Assembly (NCBI GenBank): GCA_964396415.1
Contig: CAYNFM010000006.1
Coordinates: 1-64,000, forward strand
Direction: 5' to 3'
Length of the DNA: 64,000 nucleotides
Source: UBA1306 sp964396415
GTDB lineage: Bacteria > Spirochaetota > Spirochaetia > Treponematales > Rectinemataceae
In this document: one piece after another, positions 24,779 through 34,012 of the stretch
Numbering within the stretch: position 1 is the first letter of the stretch
Layout: each line of letters opens with the position of its first letter
Program-made: the position numbers and the translations under genes
The notes under the pieces: model-generated
Database searches by the model: none
What the model was told of the DNA's origin: nothing
What the model saw: only the letters and a program-made list of their open reading frames with translations

Positions 24779-27178
24779 ATGGACAAATCCGACCTGGGGA
24801 AGACGGCTCTGCCGCCGACTGAGATCGTAAGCGACTATCGACTTGCCTATACCTCCCGCCGCGCGTCGATCGCGGGGCGCAGAGAGGTGCTTACCGGAAA
24901 GGCCAAATTCGGAATATTCGGCGACGGCAAGGAGGTCGCCCAATTGGCCCTGGCGCGAGCCTTCGAGAAAGGCGACTGGAGATCGGGCTATTACCGGGAC
25001 CAGACCTGGATGCTCGCCCTCGGCATCATCGACCTCGGCGGCTTCTTCGCCCAGCTCTACGGCCATGCCGACCTCCGCTACGAGAGCTCGACCGGCGGCC
25101 GCTCCATGAACGGGCACTTCGCCTCGCGGCTCCTGGGCGGCGACGGCGCATGGCTCGACCAGACGGCCATGTACAACTCGGCCGCGGACGCGTCGCCCAC
25201 CGCGGCCCAGATGCCCCGGACGGTCGGCCTCGCCTATGCCTCCGTGCTGTATCGCCGCCTCGACGGACTCGAGCGGCCCTCGAAATTCTCCCGCGGGGGC
25301 TCCGAGGTCGCCTGGGCCAGCATCGGCAACGGCTCCACGGCCGAGGGGATGTTCTGGGAGTCGGTCAACGCGATAGGCGTCCTCCATGCCCCGGCGGTGA
25401 TCAGCGTCTACGACGACGGCTACGGGATCTCGGTGCCCAACGCGATGCAGATGGTGAAGGAAGACATCGGCGCCATACTCAAGGGCTTCGAGAGGATCGA
25501 ATGCCCCGCCGAGCTCTGCGATCGCGGCTTCGACCTCTACTCGGCGCGGGCCTGGGACTACCCCGCCCTCCTCGAGGCCTACGCCGAGGCGGGCGCGAAG
25601 GCGCGCGAGCGCCACGTGCCCTCCATCGTGCACGTAACCGACGTCACCCAACCCCTCGGCCATTCGACCTCGGGGTCGCACGAGAAGTACAAGAGCGCCG
25701 AGCGGCTCGCGTGGGAGGCTGAGAACGATTGCCTCCCCAAGTTCCGCTCCTGGATACTCGAGCGCGGGATCGCCGGGGAAGCCGAGCTCGCAGCCCTGGA
25801 GGCCGAGGCCGAGGAGGAAGTCGAGGCGGCCCGCAAGGCGGCCTACGACGCGTACCGCGCTCCCCTGCTCGAGGAGCGCTCGCGAGCGGCCGCCCTCGTC
25901 GAAGCCCTGTCCGCGACGAGTCCCAAGGGCGAGGAGCTGCGGCGATCGGCGCTCGAGCTCAGGGACCTGAGCCTCCCCTTGAGGCGCGACTGCGCTGCCG
26001 CCGCCCACGGGGCGCTCGCAATGACGCGCGGGGAGGACTCCCCGGAGCGCGACCGCCTCGGATCCTACCTCGAATCGCTCCGATCCGAGGGCGAGGAGCG
26101 ATACGGATCCCGGCTCTTCGCGCAGCCGCCGGGCGCGGCCGTCGCGGTCGAGACCATCCCCCCGTTGTACTCGGCCTCTTCCCCGGCCATGATGGGCTTC
26201 GAGATCATCAACGCGGCCTTCGACGCCGCCCTCGCCCGCGAGCCCCGGCTCGTGGCCTTCGGCGAGGACCTCGGGAAGATGGGCGACGTCAATCAAGGCT
26301 TCCGCGGCCTCCAGGAGAAATACGGGAAGCTGCGGGTATCCGACATCGGGATCCGCGAGGTCACCATCCTCGGCCAGGCCATCGGAATGGCCCTGCGCGG
26401 CCTGAGGCCGATCGCCGAGATCCAGTACCTCGACTACCTCCTCTACGCCCTCCAGATAATGGCCGACGATCTCGCCAACCTGCGTTGGCGCAGCGTCGGG
26501 GGCCAGATGGCCCCGGTGATCGTGCGCACCCGAGGGCACCGCCTCGAGGGCATCTGGCACTCGGGCTCTCCGATGTCGGGCATCATCGGCCTCGTGAGGG
26601 GAATGCACGTCCTCGTGCCCCGCGACCTCACCAGGGCGGCGGGTTTCTACAACACCCTCCTCGAGTCCGAGGATCCGGCGATACTGATCGAGCCCTTGAG
26701 CGGCTATCGCCGCAAGGAGATCCTGCCCGACAACATAGGGGAGTTCCGCCTGCGCCTCGGCCTGCCCGAAGTGCTCAGGCAGGGCGATGACGCGACGGTG
26801 GTCACCTACGGCTCCACCACGCGCATCGTCCTCGAGGCGGCCGAGCGGCTCGCGGCGGCGGGCGTCGAGACGGAGGTCCTGGACGTCCAGACCCTCCTGC
26901 CCTTCGATATCGAAGGCAGGATCTGCGAATCGCTGAAGAAGACCTCCCGCATCCTCTTCGTCGACGAGGACGTCCCGGGAGGGGCGAGCGCCTACATGAT
27001 GCGCGAGGTCCTGGAGCGGCAGGGGGGCTTCGCCTGGCTCGACGCGCCTCCTCGGACCCTCACGGGAGCCGAGCATCGGCCGGCCTACGGCTCGGACGGC
27101 GACTACTGGTCCAAGCCCAACGCCGAGTCGATCTTCGACGCCGCGTATGCCCTCGTCAACGAAAGGAGAATGTGGTGA
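24779..27178 (+). CDS. Fused branched-chain 2-oxoacid dehydrogenase E1 (alpha + beta)
   Basis: A 799-residue thiamine-diphosphate enzyme in which the E1 alpha and beta chains are joined. The alpha half (about 1-400) has YRDQTWMLALG, the ThDP/Mg loop SIGNGSTAEGMFWES and VYDDGYGISVPN. The beta half (about 455-799) has FGEDLGKMGDVNQGFRGL, IREVTILGQAIGMAL, VDEDVPGGASAYM and a transketolase C-terminal domain. It decarboxylates branched-chain or related 2-oxoacids and passes the acyl group to the E2 encoded next. Fused E1 is familiar from Bacteroidota and some other phyla. The substrate class (branched-chain versus pyruvate) is inferred from overall similarity. Confidence 0.86.
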   Translation: MDKSDLGKTALPPTEIVSDYRLAYTSRRASIAGRREVLTGKAKFGIFGDGKEVAQLALARAFEKGDWRSGYYRDQTWMLALGIIDLGGFFAQLYGHADLRYESSTGGRSMNGHFASRLLGGDGAWLDQTAMYNSAADASPTAAQMPRTVGLAYASVLYRRLDGLERPSKFSRGGSEVAWASIGNGSTAEGMFWESVNAIGVLHAPAVISVYDDGYGISVPNAMQMVKEDIGAILKGFERIECPAELCDRGFDLYSARAWDYPALLEAYAEAGAKARERHVPSIVHVTDVTQPLGHSTSGSHEKYKSAERLAWEAENDCLPKFRSWILERGIAGEAELAALEAEAEEEVEAARKAAYDAYRAPLLEERSRAAALVEALSATSPKGEELRRSALELRDLSLPLRRDCAAAAHGALAMTRGEDSPERDRLGSYLESLRSEGEERYGSRLFAQPPGAAVAVETIPPLYSASSPAMMGFEIINAAFDAALAREPRLVAFGEDLGKMGDVNQGFRGLQEKYGKLRVSDIGIREVTILGQAIGMALRGLRPIAEIQYLDYLLYALQIMADDLANLRWRSVGGQMAPVIVRTRGHRLEGIWHSGSPMSGIIGLVRGMHVLVPRDLTRAAGFYNTLLESEDPAILIEPLSGYRRKEILPDNIGEFRLRLGLPEVLRQGDDATVVTYGSTTRIVLEAAERLAAAGVETEVLDVQTLLPFDIEGRICESLKKTSRILFVDEDVPGGASAYMMREVLERQGGFAWLDAPPRTLTGAEHRPAYGSDGDYWSKPNAESIFDAAYALVNERRMW

Positions 27179-28347
27179 GCGTAAAGGTGATCGCGCCCCT
27201 GATAGGCGAGGGAGTCGAAGAGCTGAGCCTCGTGGCCTGGAAGAAGAAGCCGGGCGAGAGCGTCGCCGAGGGAGAGTCCCTCGTCGAGCTCGAGTCGGAC
27301 AAGGTAGTCACCGAGGTCCCCAGCCCCGCGTCGGGGACGGTCGCCCAGCTCCTGGCCGCCGAGGGCGACAGGGTACGCGCGGGGGCGACTATCGCTGTCA
27401 TAGAGGATGCCGCTGAGATCGGAGCCGCGCCGCCGAGCGCGATCGAGGCCACGGCCGGCTTCCTCTCCCCCGTCGTCCGCAGGATCGCCGCCGAGCGCGG
27501 GGTCGACCCCTCCGCCGTCGTCGGCACCGGCGCTGGCGGCCGCGTCACCAAGGAGGACATCCTCGCCTTCGTCGCCGCGCGCGAGGCCGGGCCTTCGGCT
27601 GGAGCCGCGGCTGGGACCCCGGCTGGGGCCGGGGGCGCGGCCCATGGCGCGACGAGGGCCGAGCGCCGTCCCCATAGCAGCCTCCGCAGGAGGATCGCCG
27701 AACGGATGATCGATTCGCAGCGGACTTCGGCCCACGTCCTGACGGTCGCCGAAGCCGACCTGAGCGCCGTCGTCGCGCATCGCGCGGCGAACCGGGACGG
27801 CTTCGCGGGCGAGGGCGTCAAGCTCACCCTGAGCGCCTACTTCGTCTCGGTCCTGGCCCGGTCCCTGAGGCGCTTCCCGATGATGAATTCCTCCTGGACC
27901 GATGACGGCATGCTCATCCATCCCGAGGTCAACATCGGGGTCGCCGTATCCCTCGGGGACGGCGGCCTGATCGTCCCCGTGGTGAGGAAGGCCGACGAGC
28001 TCGGACTGATCGAAACCGCGAGGGAAATCGACAGGCTGGCCGCGGCGGCCCGCGCGGGCGAGCTGAACGGCGAGGATGTGCGGGGGGGGACCTTCACCTT
28101 GACCAATTACGGCACCACCGGTTCCCTGGTCGCCGCGCCTATCATCAATCAGCCCCAGATCGGCATACTCGGAACGGGGACGCTGCAAAAGCGTCCCGTC
28201 GTGATAACGAGCGACTCGGGAGTGGATTCCATCGCGATACGGCCGATGGTCTACCTCTCGCTGGTCTTCGACCACCGAGCGCTCGACGGCGAGGCGGCCT
28301 CGGGCTTCCTCCGATCGGTGAAGGAGGGCTTGGAAGGCTGGGCCTGA
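27175..28347 (+). CDS. Dihydrolipoamide acyltransferase (E2) of the 2-oxoacid dehydrogenase complex
   Basis: A 390-residue E2: lipoyl domain at the N-terminus (VELESDKVVTEVPSP, lipoyl Lys in ESDK), peripheral subunit-binding domain (SPVVRRIAAERGVDPSAVVGTGAGG region, about 97-135), an Ala/Gly/Pro-rich linker, and the catalytic domain with GVAVSLGDGGLIVPVV and the active-site His-Asp in FDHRALDG. Start GTG at 27175 overlaps the E1 stop as GTGA, with AGGAGA 5 nt upstream; a GTG three bases earlier is also possible. No E3 gene lies in the window, so lipoamide dehydrogenase must come from elsewhere. Confidence 0.9.
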   Translation: MSVKVIAPLIGEGVEELSLVAWKKKPGESVAEGESLVELESDKVVTEVPSPASGTVAQLLAAEGDRVRAGATIAVIEDAAEIGAAPPSAIEATAGFLSPVVRRIAAERGVDPSAVVGTGAGGRVTKEDILAFVAAREAGPSAGAAAGTPAGAGGAAHGATRAERRPHSSLRRRIAERMIDSQRTSAHVLTVAEADLSAVVAHRAANRDGFAGEGVKLTLSAYFVSVLARSLRRFPMMNSSWTDDGMLIHPEVNIGVAVSLGDGGLIVPVVRKADELGLIETAREIDRLAAAARAGELNGEDVRGGTFTLTNYGTTGSLVAAPIINQPQIGILGTGTLQKRPVVITSDSGVDSIAIRPMVYLSLVFDHRALDGEAASGFLRSVKEGLEGWA

Positions 28348-28433
28348 AAGGACCCCTATCGCCCGGCGAGCGGACATCTCTCGGCGTCGCCGCGAGGCAG
28401 TTCACGCAACTTTCGCTTTGAACCTCGACGTTG

Positions 28434-28439
28434 TATACT
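28434..28439 (+). promoter_or_regulatory. -10 box before the ROK kinase gene
   Basis: TATACT 22 nt upstream of the ATG, with no clear -35; the same hexamer recurs upstream of several genes in this window. Confidence 0.4.
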
Positions 28440-28461
28440 TTCGCCCCGAGGGATCGGTTCC

Positions 28462-29394
28462 ATGGAGCAAGTTCTCGCACTGGATCTCGGCGGCACGAAG
28501 ACCGCCGCCGGCGTAGTCGACGCGGAAGGCAGGCTTCTCTGCAAGGAGAGCGCGGCCACGCCCCTAGGCGACCCGAAAGCCGCGCTCGCCACGATGGTCG
28601 CCCTCGGGACGAGAGTCCTCGAAAAGGCGGGGCCCGCGGAGGCGCTCGGGCTCGCCCTCCCCGGCGTTGTGGACCGCTCGTCCGGCATGCTCCGCCATTC
28701 CGCCTCCTCGGGCTGGCGCAACGTGCCCTTTTCGTCGATGCTCGAAGATGCATTCTCCCTCCCCGTGACGGCGGCCAACGACGTCAACGCCTGCGCCTGG
28801 GCCGAGGCGCTTTTCGGGGCCGGAGTCGGGCTCGGGAGCTTCTTTTGGATGACCGTGAGCACGGGGATCGGGGGCGCGGTAGTGTCGAGCGGGCGCGTGC
28901 TCGAGGGAGCCTCCGGCATGGCTGGAGAGATAGGCCACCTGGTAGTGAACCCGGGAGGGGCGCCCTGCGGCTGCGGCAACCATGGATGCCTGGAGGCCGA
29001 GGCCGCGGGGCCCGCCTGGCGAAGATGCGCGCTGCGTCTGCTCGGGGAACGTCCCGCGGGGAAGCTCGCGACCATCCCGGCCGACTCGATCGACGCCCGG
29101 ACGATAGCCCGCTTCGCGCGCTCAGGCGATGGGCTGTGCCTCCAGGTCGTGGACGAAATGGGGACCATGCTCGCGAGAGGCCTGGCCGCCGTCGTGAACA
29201 TTCTCGACCCCGATGCCATCGTCATGGGAGGAGGCGTCGCCGCGGCCCTCGACCTGCTCCTGCCCTCGATAGTCGGAACGGCTCCCGGCCTCATGCTGTC
29301 GGGCGGGGAGCGGGCCTTTCGCGTGCAGCAAAGCTCCCTCGGGTACGACGCCGCCCTGATCGGGGCAGCGGCCCTGGCCCTGAAGCCGTATTGA
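28462..29394 (+). CDS. ROK-family sugar kinase
   Basis: A 310-residue sugar kinase. The phosphate loop is LALDLGGTKTAAGVVD. The catalytic Asp lies in AANDVNACAWAEA, then MTVSTGIGGAVV and the ROK zinc motif CGCGNHGCLEAEA preceded by GEIGHLVV. There is no N-terminal HTH, so it is an enzyme (glucokinase, N-acetylmannosamine or other hexose kinase) and not a repressor. It is followed on the same strand by a small ORF, a HAD phosphatase, a PfkB-type kinase and an unrecognised protein, which look like one transcription unit. Confidence 0.88.
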   Translation: MEQVLALDLGGTKTAAGVVDAEGRLLCKESAATPLGDPKAALATMVALGTRVLEKAGPAEALGLALPGVVDRSSGMLRHSASSGWRNVPFSSMLEDAFSLPVTAANDVNACAWAEALFGAGVGLGSFFWMTVSTGIGGAVVSSGRVLEGASGMAGEIGHLVVNPGGAPCGCGNHGCLEAEAAGPAWRRCALRLLGERPAGKLATIPADSIDARTIARFARSGDGLCLQVVDEMGTMLARGLAAVVNILDPDAIVMGGGVAAALDLLLPSIVGTAPGLMLSGGERAFRVQQSSLGYDAALIGAAALALKPY

Positions 29395-29426
29395 ATGGAC
29401 CATGATCGCGACGAAAGGATATGCGC

Positions 29427-29615
29427 ATGAGCAGGGAGAACTCCCGCCGCGCGGCGGACTTCGAAAATGGACTCTCCTTCGGAAAGGCGCGGCGTTTCCG
29501 CGTTATTCGCCTGAACGACGACCACCCTGCCGTCGAGTTCGCCGATTCCACTAGAGCGATCGCCGTCCTCGGGGCCTGCCTGCCCGTCGAGCGAGAGGAC
29601 GCCGGTCGTGGCTGA
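29427..29615 (+). CDS. Small hypothetical protein (62 aa)
   Basis: A short frame between the ROK kinase and HAD genes. An AAAGGA box 7 nt before the ATG and an 8-bp overlap with the downstream GTG start suggest it is translated, perhaps to couple the HAD gene. The sequence has a stretch FRVIRLNDDHPAVEFADSTR that looks protein-like but matches no family I know. It could also be non-coding leader. Confidence 0.4.
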   Translation: MSRENSRRAADFENGLSFGKARRFRVIRLNDDHPAVEFADSTRAIAVLGACLPVEREDAGRG

Positions 29616-30489
29616 GCGCGAATACTCGGCCGCATGGCCCGTCCCCTCGAGCGCGAGCTTCCTCCCCGGGACTTCCATCGAGATCGTGAGGCCTCGGAGC
29701 TTCGACCTGTCCCCGGAGCACGCGCTTTTCGACTTCGACGGCACGCTGAGCCTGATCAGGGAAGGCTGGATGGACATCATGGTGCCCATGATGGTCGAGT
29801 TCATCGGGCCTTTCGCGCGAAAGGGCGAGACAGCGGGCTCCATCGAGTCGCTTGCGCGGGATTTCGTGACCAGGCTCACGGGAAAGCAGACGATATACCA
29901 GATGATTCGCCTGACCGAGGAAATCCGCGCGCGGGGAGGTGAAGCGCTCGATCCCGCGGACTACAAGGCGGAATACCATGAGCGACTCATGGCCCGGATC
30001 GCGTGGCGACGGAAAGGACTGTCGGACGGGAGCCTCGAACCGGAAGCGATGCTCGTTCCCGGTTCTCTCGACCTTCTAGGCGCGCTCTCCGAGCGTGGGA
30101 CATCCATCTACATAGCGTCGGGCACGGACGAGGCTTACGTCCTCGAGGAGGCGAAGCTTCTCGGCCTCGACGCCTTCGCCGAAGGGAAGATATACGGAGC
30201 CTTGGCCGACCCCGCGAGCTTCTCCAAGGAAAAGGTCATTCGGCGCATATTGTCCGAGAACCATATCGATGGAAGAGGCCTCGTCGCGTTCGGCGACGGC
30301 TATGTCGAGATCGCTGACAGCAAGGCGGCGGGAGGTCTTGCCGTCGCGGTGGCATCCGACGAGGCGGGACGCTCGGGCAAGCCGGACCCCTGGAAGCGCG
30401 AGCGCCTCATCGGCGCCGGAGCGGATATCGTGATTCCCGATTATCGCGAATCCGGCGCCCTCGTCGATTTTCTCTGGACCGGGAGCTGA
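29608..30489 (+). CDS. HAD-superfamily hydrolase (sugar phosphatase-like)
   Basis: A 293-residue phosphatase with motif I ALFDFDGTLSLI near residue 40, motif II SIYIASGTD, a Lys in FSKEKVIRRIL and motif III VAFGDGYVEIADSKAAGG. A helical cap of about 100 residues between motifs I and II indicates a C1-capped enzyme acting on a small phosphoester. The GTG start has a GAGAGGA box about 7 nt upstream. It lies 5 bp before an RfaE-like kinase, so the pair could set a kinase/phosphatase step for a sugar 1- or 7-phosphate, as in heptose metabolism (inference). Confidence 0.8.
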   Translation: MAEREYSAAWPVPSSASFLPGTSIEIVRPRSFDLSPEHALFDFDGTLSLIREGWMDIMVPMMVEFIGPFARKGETAGSIESLARDFVTRLTGKQTIYQMIRLTEEIRARGGEALDPADYKAEYHERLMARIAWRRKGLSDGSLEPEAMLVPGSLDLLGALSERGTSIYIASGTDEAYVLEEAKLLGLDAFAEGKIYGALADPASFSKEKVIRRILSENHIDGRGLVAFGDGYVEIADSKAAGGLAVAVASDEAGRSGKPDPWKRERLIGAGADIVIPDYRESGALVDFLWTGS

Positions 30490-30494
30490 GCGCG

Positions 30495-31556
30495 ATGGGC
30501 ATCGACGGTTCCATGATCGACGAATCCAGGCTCCGGGAATTGACCGGCCGGTTCCATTCGCTGCGCGTCGCCGTGCTCGGGGACTACTTCCTCGACAAGT
30601 ATCTCGAGGTCGACCCTTCGCTCGCGGAGATATCTCTCGAGACCGGCAGGACCGCCCACCAAGTGGTCTCGGTGAGGCACTCGCCCGGCGCCGCGGGGAC
30701 GGTGATCAACAACCTCGCGGCCCTCGGCGCGGGCGCGCTCCGCCCGATCGGTTTCACCGGCGACGACGGCGAGGGCTTCGAGCTGCGCCGCGACCTCGCC
30801 GCGCTCGGTTGCGACACGGGCGAGCTGCACGACGACCCGGCCCGCCGCACTCCCACTTACCTGAAACCGCGCGACAGGGGCCGGCCGGGGCTGGGCGGCG
30901 AGCACAGCCGCTACGACACGAAGAACCGCGAGCCGACGGCGGCCTGGCTCGAGGACAGGATCATCGCGTCGGTCGAGGCCCTCCTCCCCGAGCTCGACGC
31001 GCTCATCGTCGTGGACCAGGTCGAGGAGGAGGGCTGCGGAGCGCTCACGAACCGCGTGGCATCCGCATTGGCGGGAATGCTGCCGAGAGCGGGCCTCGTG
31101 GCCTGGGCGGACTCGAGGCGCCGGATCATGGGCTTCCGCGGCCTCGTGCTCAAGATGAACCAGTTCGAGCTGGCCGGCATTCCCGATCCCGAGCCGGGGA
31201 CGCTCGTTTCGGACGAGGCGATCAGGGCCGAGCTGCCGGCGCTGGCGAAACGGGCGGGAGCGCCGGTATTCGTGACGATCTCCGACCGCGGGGTATGGGT
31301 CGGAGACGCGAGCTCGGTACCGGCCCTTCGAGTCCCGACCGTCAGGACGGATGCGCCCGTCGACCCGACAGGCGCCGGCGACTCGTTCTCGGCGGGCGCC
31401 GTGCTGTCCCTCGCGGCAGGCGCGACGCTTCTCGAGGCTGCGCTCGTCGGCAACCTCGTCGCAAGCGTGACCGTGCGCCAGCTCGGCGCAACGGGCACCG
31501 CGGATCCGGAGGAACTCGTCCCCGCGCTGCGCGCCTGGAAGGAGCAGAACGAATGA
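30495..31556 (+). CDS. PfkB-family carbohydrate kinase (RfaE/HldE kinase-like)
   Basis: A 353-residue ribokinase-fold enzyme. The start VAVLGDYFLDKYLEVDP followed by SPGAAGTVINNLAALG is the pattern of the kinase half of heptose-7-phosphate kinase (RfaE/HldE), and the C-terminal signature DPTGAGDSFSAGAVLSLA carries the catalytic Asp. No nucleotidyltransferase domain is attached. The ATG overlaps nothing upstream, while the end overlaps the next gene by ATGA. A heptose or a related seven-carbon or uncommon sugar phosphate is a plausible substrate, but the family is broad. Confidence 0.82.
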   Translation: MGIDGSMIDESRLRELTGRFHSLRVAVLGDYFLDKYLEVDPSLAEISLETGRTAHQVVSVRHSPGAAGTVINNLAALGAGALRPIGFTGDDGEGFELRRDLAALGCDTGELHDDPARRTPTYLKPRDRGRPGLGGEHSRYDTKNREPTAAWLEDRIIASVEALLPELDALIVVDQVEEEGCGALTNRVASALAGMLPRAGLVAWADSRRRIMGFRGLVLKMNQFELAGIPDPEPGTLVSDEAIRAELPALAKRAGAPVFVTISDRGVWVGDASSVPALRVPTVRTDAPVDPTGAGDSFSAGAVLSLAAGATLLEAALVGNLVASVTVRQLGATGTADPEELVPALRAWKEQNE

Positions 31557-32701
31557 CTCGCATATTCGACAGGAACTCGATACGGGTTCGTCCGCTATCC
31601 CAGCGGGCAAACAAGCTCGAGATCGAACGGGACACCGTGGATCCTTCGGCCTTCGAACCTCGCTTGTCCGAGCAGGCCCTCCTGGACGTCAGGCGCGCCG
31701 CGGCGGAGATACTGACGGCGCGCGAGCGGGACGCCTCGGTCATTCTCGCCTTCGGCGCCCACTCGATCAAGAACGGACTCGCGCGCGTCATGACGCGCCT
31801 CATGGACGGCGGCTGGGTCGGACACTTCGCGACGAACGGGGCCGGGGTCATTCACGACTGGGAGTTCGCGTTCCAGGGAGCCTCCGGCGAAGACGTCAAG
31901 CGATACCTCGACGAAGGCCAATTCGGGATATGGGAGGAGACCGGGAGCTTCATCAACCTGGCCATCGCCGTCGGAGCCTACCGCGGGCTCGGCTACGGCG
32001 AGTCGGTGGGGGCGATGATCGTCGAAGGCGGCCTCGGGCTTCCCGACGACGAAGAGCTCGCCGGCGCCATCCTGGCCGGCGGCGCCGAGGATGCGCGAGA
32101 GGAGGAACTCGTTCGGGCGGCGGCGGCGGCTGACCTTCGAGCGCTCCTGGGCCGCCACCCCGCGAAGCGCGGCTTCCTCGCGGTGGAGCACCCCTTCGCT
32201 GCCTGCAGCCTCTCGGCTGCGGCCTACCGAGCGGGGAAGCCCTTCACCGCCCACCCGATGTTCGGCCACGACATCATCTACGCCCACCCGATGAACAGGG
32301 GCGCGCCGATAGGCCGCGCGGCCGAACTGGACTTCCTCTCCTTCGTCGACTCGATCTCCCGGTTGGAGGGAGGGGTCTATCTCTCGGTCGGTTCGGCCGT
32401 CATGTCGCCCATGATCTTCGAGAAGGGCCTCTCGATGGCCCGCAATGCCGCGCGATCGAGGGGCGCCTCCATAGAGGACTTCAGCATCCACGTGGTCGAC
32501 CTCGCGGCCTCGGCCTGGGACTGGACGAAGGACGGAGAGCCGCCCCAGGATAATCCCGCGTACTATCTCAGGTTTTGCAAGACATTCAGCAGGGCGGGCG
32601 GACGCATGAGCTACGCGAGCGCGGACAATCGCTCATGGCTCGTGGCCCTCCTGCGCGAGCTCGAATCGAGCGACCGGGCTTCGCGGGGGAGCGGCGGCTG
32701 A
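31553..32701 (+). CDS. Conserved-looking protein of unknown function (382 aa; deoxyhypusine-synthase-like?)
   Basis: I do not firmly recognise this soluble 382-residue protein. It has a segment VILAFGAHSIKNGLARVM, then HFATNGAGVIHDWEFAFQG and GQFGIWEETGSFINLAI, and later FTAHPMFGHDIIYAHP and GGVYLSVGSAVMSP. The layout of Gly-rich turns after beta strands suggests a Rossmann-like NAD-binding fold, and the order of motifs recalls deoxyhypusine synthase, though the match is only by eye. There is no signal peptide or membrane segment. It overlaps the PfkB kinase stop (ATGA), so it should act with that kinase and the HAD phosphatase, perhaps on a sugar acid or sugar phosphate. Confidence 0.6.
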   Translation: MTRIFDRNSIRVRPLSQRANKLEIERDTVDPSAFEPRLSEQALLDVRRAAAEILTARERDASVILAFGAHSIKNGLARVMTRLMDGGWVGHFATNGAGVIHDWEFAFQGASGEDVKRYLDEGQFGIWEETGSFINLAIAVGAYRGLGYGESVGAMIVEGGLGLPDDEELAGAILAGGAEDAREEELVRAAAAADLRALLGRHPAKRGFLAVEHPFAACSLSAAAYRAGKPFTAHPMFGHDIIYAHPMNRGAPIGRAAELDFLSFVDSISRLEGGVYLSVGSAVMSPMIFEKGLSMARNAARSRGASIEDFSIHVVDLAASAWDWTKDGEPPQDNPAYYLRFCKTFSRAGGRMSYASADNRSWLVALLRELESSDRASRGSGG

Positions 32702-32727
32702 GAATCCGCGCCCGCGGGGCTCCCCGA

Positions 32728-33816
32728 TCAGGAGCGCAGGGCGATCGGCTCTCCCTTCGCCGATGATGCGTACACGGCGTCGACGATCCGCATGAGCTTC
32801 AGAGCCTGGTCGGGAGTGTTGAAGGGCGCCTCCTTGCCTTCGATCGCGCGAACGAAGTTCTCGGCCGAGCGAAGCCTTCCCATGCTCTCGTCCTGGGGGA
32901 GCGCTATCCTGCGGTTCACCTGCCGCCCGTGATCGACGGTGTACAGCTCGCAGCGGTCGATGCTCGTATCGTCGAGACCGTCGCGGACGAAGGTCCTCTC
33001 CACGAGCCCTCCCGCCTTGCTCCCCTGGAAGCTCATCGCGACGAGCTCCCGCTCGGTCATCTCGGCCCAGGAGCTGCGCAGGTAGAGGACCTGCCCTCCC
33101 GCGAAGCTCACGAAGCCATGGCAGGCGGATTCCACGTCGGTGGCGCCGCCGGCGACGTCGGGGATGCCCCAGGGTCCCTTGAAGGCCTTGTCCGAGATGA
33201 AATCGCCGAACGTAGACGCGAGAGCGTATGCCGGTTCGGGATATCCCATGAAATAGAGCGCGAGGTCCAGCATGTGGAGGAGGTCGATCACCGGCCCGCC
33301 GCCGGCCAGGGCCTTGGTCGTGAACCATCCGCCGAAGCCCGGTATTCCGGACCGCCGCGCCCATATCGCCTGCGCCGAATTGATGCGGCCGACCTCGCCC
33401 GCGCGAACATACTCCATGAGCGCTAGGGATTCGGGCCGCGCGCGGTTGTTGAAGTCGAACATGAGTATCTTGCCCGACTTCCCGGCGGCCTGCGCCATCG
33501 TCTCGGTCTCCCTCGCGTCCAAGGCCGGCGGCTTCTCGCAGAATACGTGCTTGCCCGCCTCGAGCGCGGCGACGGCGAGCGGCGCGTGGAACCTATTGGG
33601 CGTGATCACCGATATCGCGTCCAGGTCCTTATGCGCCGCGAGCATTTCCGGCATGCTCGCGTAGGTCTCGGGCACGCCGTGCAGGGCCGCGCCGCGCGAG
33701 CGCGCCTCGACGCCGGGGTCCGCGAGCGCGACGATTTCGGCGCCCGCGGAACGAAAGCCGGCGATATGATAGCGAGCCATCCCTCCGGCCCCGACGATTC
33801 CGATCTTCAAGCCCAT
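32728..33816 (-). CDS. Gfo/Idh/MocA-family oxidoreductase
   Basis: A 362-residue NAD(P)-dependent sugar dehydrogenase: Rossmann start LKIGIVGAGGMARYHIAGF, the SVITPNRFHAPLA segment, the catalytic Lys in GKHVFCEKPPAL, and the barrel-face sequence GGGPVIDLLHMLDLAL with the usual catalytic His region. The ATG at 33816 is preferred over the upstream start at 33849 because GGAGG lies 5 nt before it. It lies downstream of the Rbs-type importer operon on the same strand but beyond a strong hairpin, so co-transcription is uncertain. It is not the same subfamily as the dehydrogenases at 38654 and 58290. Confidence 0.87.
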   Translation of the reverse strand: MGLKIGIVGAGGMARYHIAGFRSAGAEIVALADPGVEARSRGAALHGVPETYASMPEMLAAHKDLDAISVITPNRFHAPLAVAALEAGKHVFCEKPPALDARETETMAQAAGKSGKILMFDFNNRARPESLALMEYVRAGEVGRINSAQAIWARRSGIPGFGGWFTTKALAGGGPVIDLLHMLDLALYFMGYPEPAYALASTFGDFISDKAFKGPWGIPDVAGGATDVESACHGFVSFAGGQVLYLRSSWAEMTERELVAMSFQGSKAGGLVERTFVRDGLDDTSIDRCELYTVDHGRQVNRRIALPQDESMGRLRSAENFVRAIEGKEAPFNTPDQALKLMRIVDAVYASSAKGEPIALRS

Positions 33817-33913
33817 CGCATCCTCCATGATGAACCGGCATGCCGCCAAGGCCGGAACGGCTCGCCATGCGTCGCGGCGCCTACCTGCGTCCGCGACCTC
33901 CGCTCCGCTGACG

Positions 33914-33943
33914 GAAGCCCGCCCCCTTTCGAGGGCGGGCTTC
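33914..33943 (-). terminator. Strong hairpin downstream of the importer operon
   Basis: Perfect 11-bp arms GAAGCCCGCCC and GGGCGGGCTTC around an 8-nt loop. It lies 70 bp after the binding-protein stop and 98 bp before the next minus-strand start. There is no real T-run, so it may terminate poorly or protect the 3' end of the upstream mRNA. Confidence 0.6.
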
Positions 33944-34012
33944 GTCCTTCCCCCCGCGGCCGGCCGGATCGGTCGCTTCCTGCCTAGCCGGACCTAGGAG
34001 GGAGGAAAGCGC

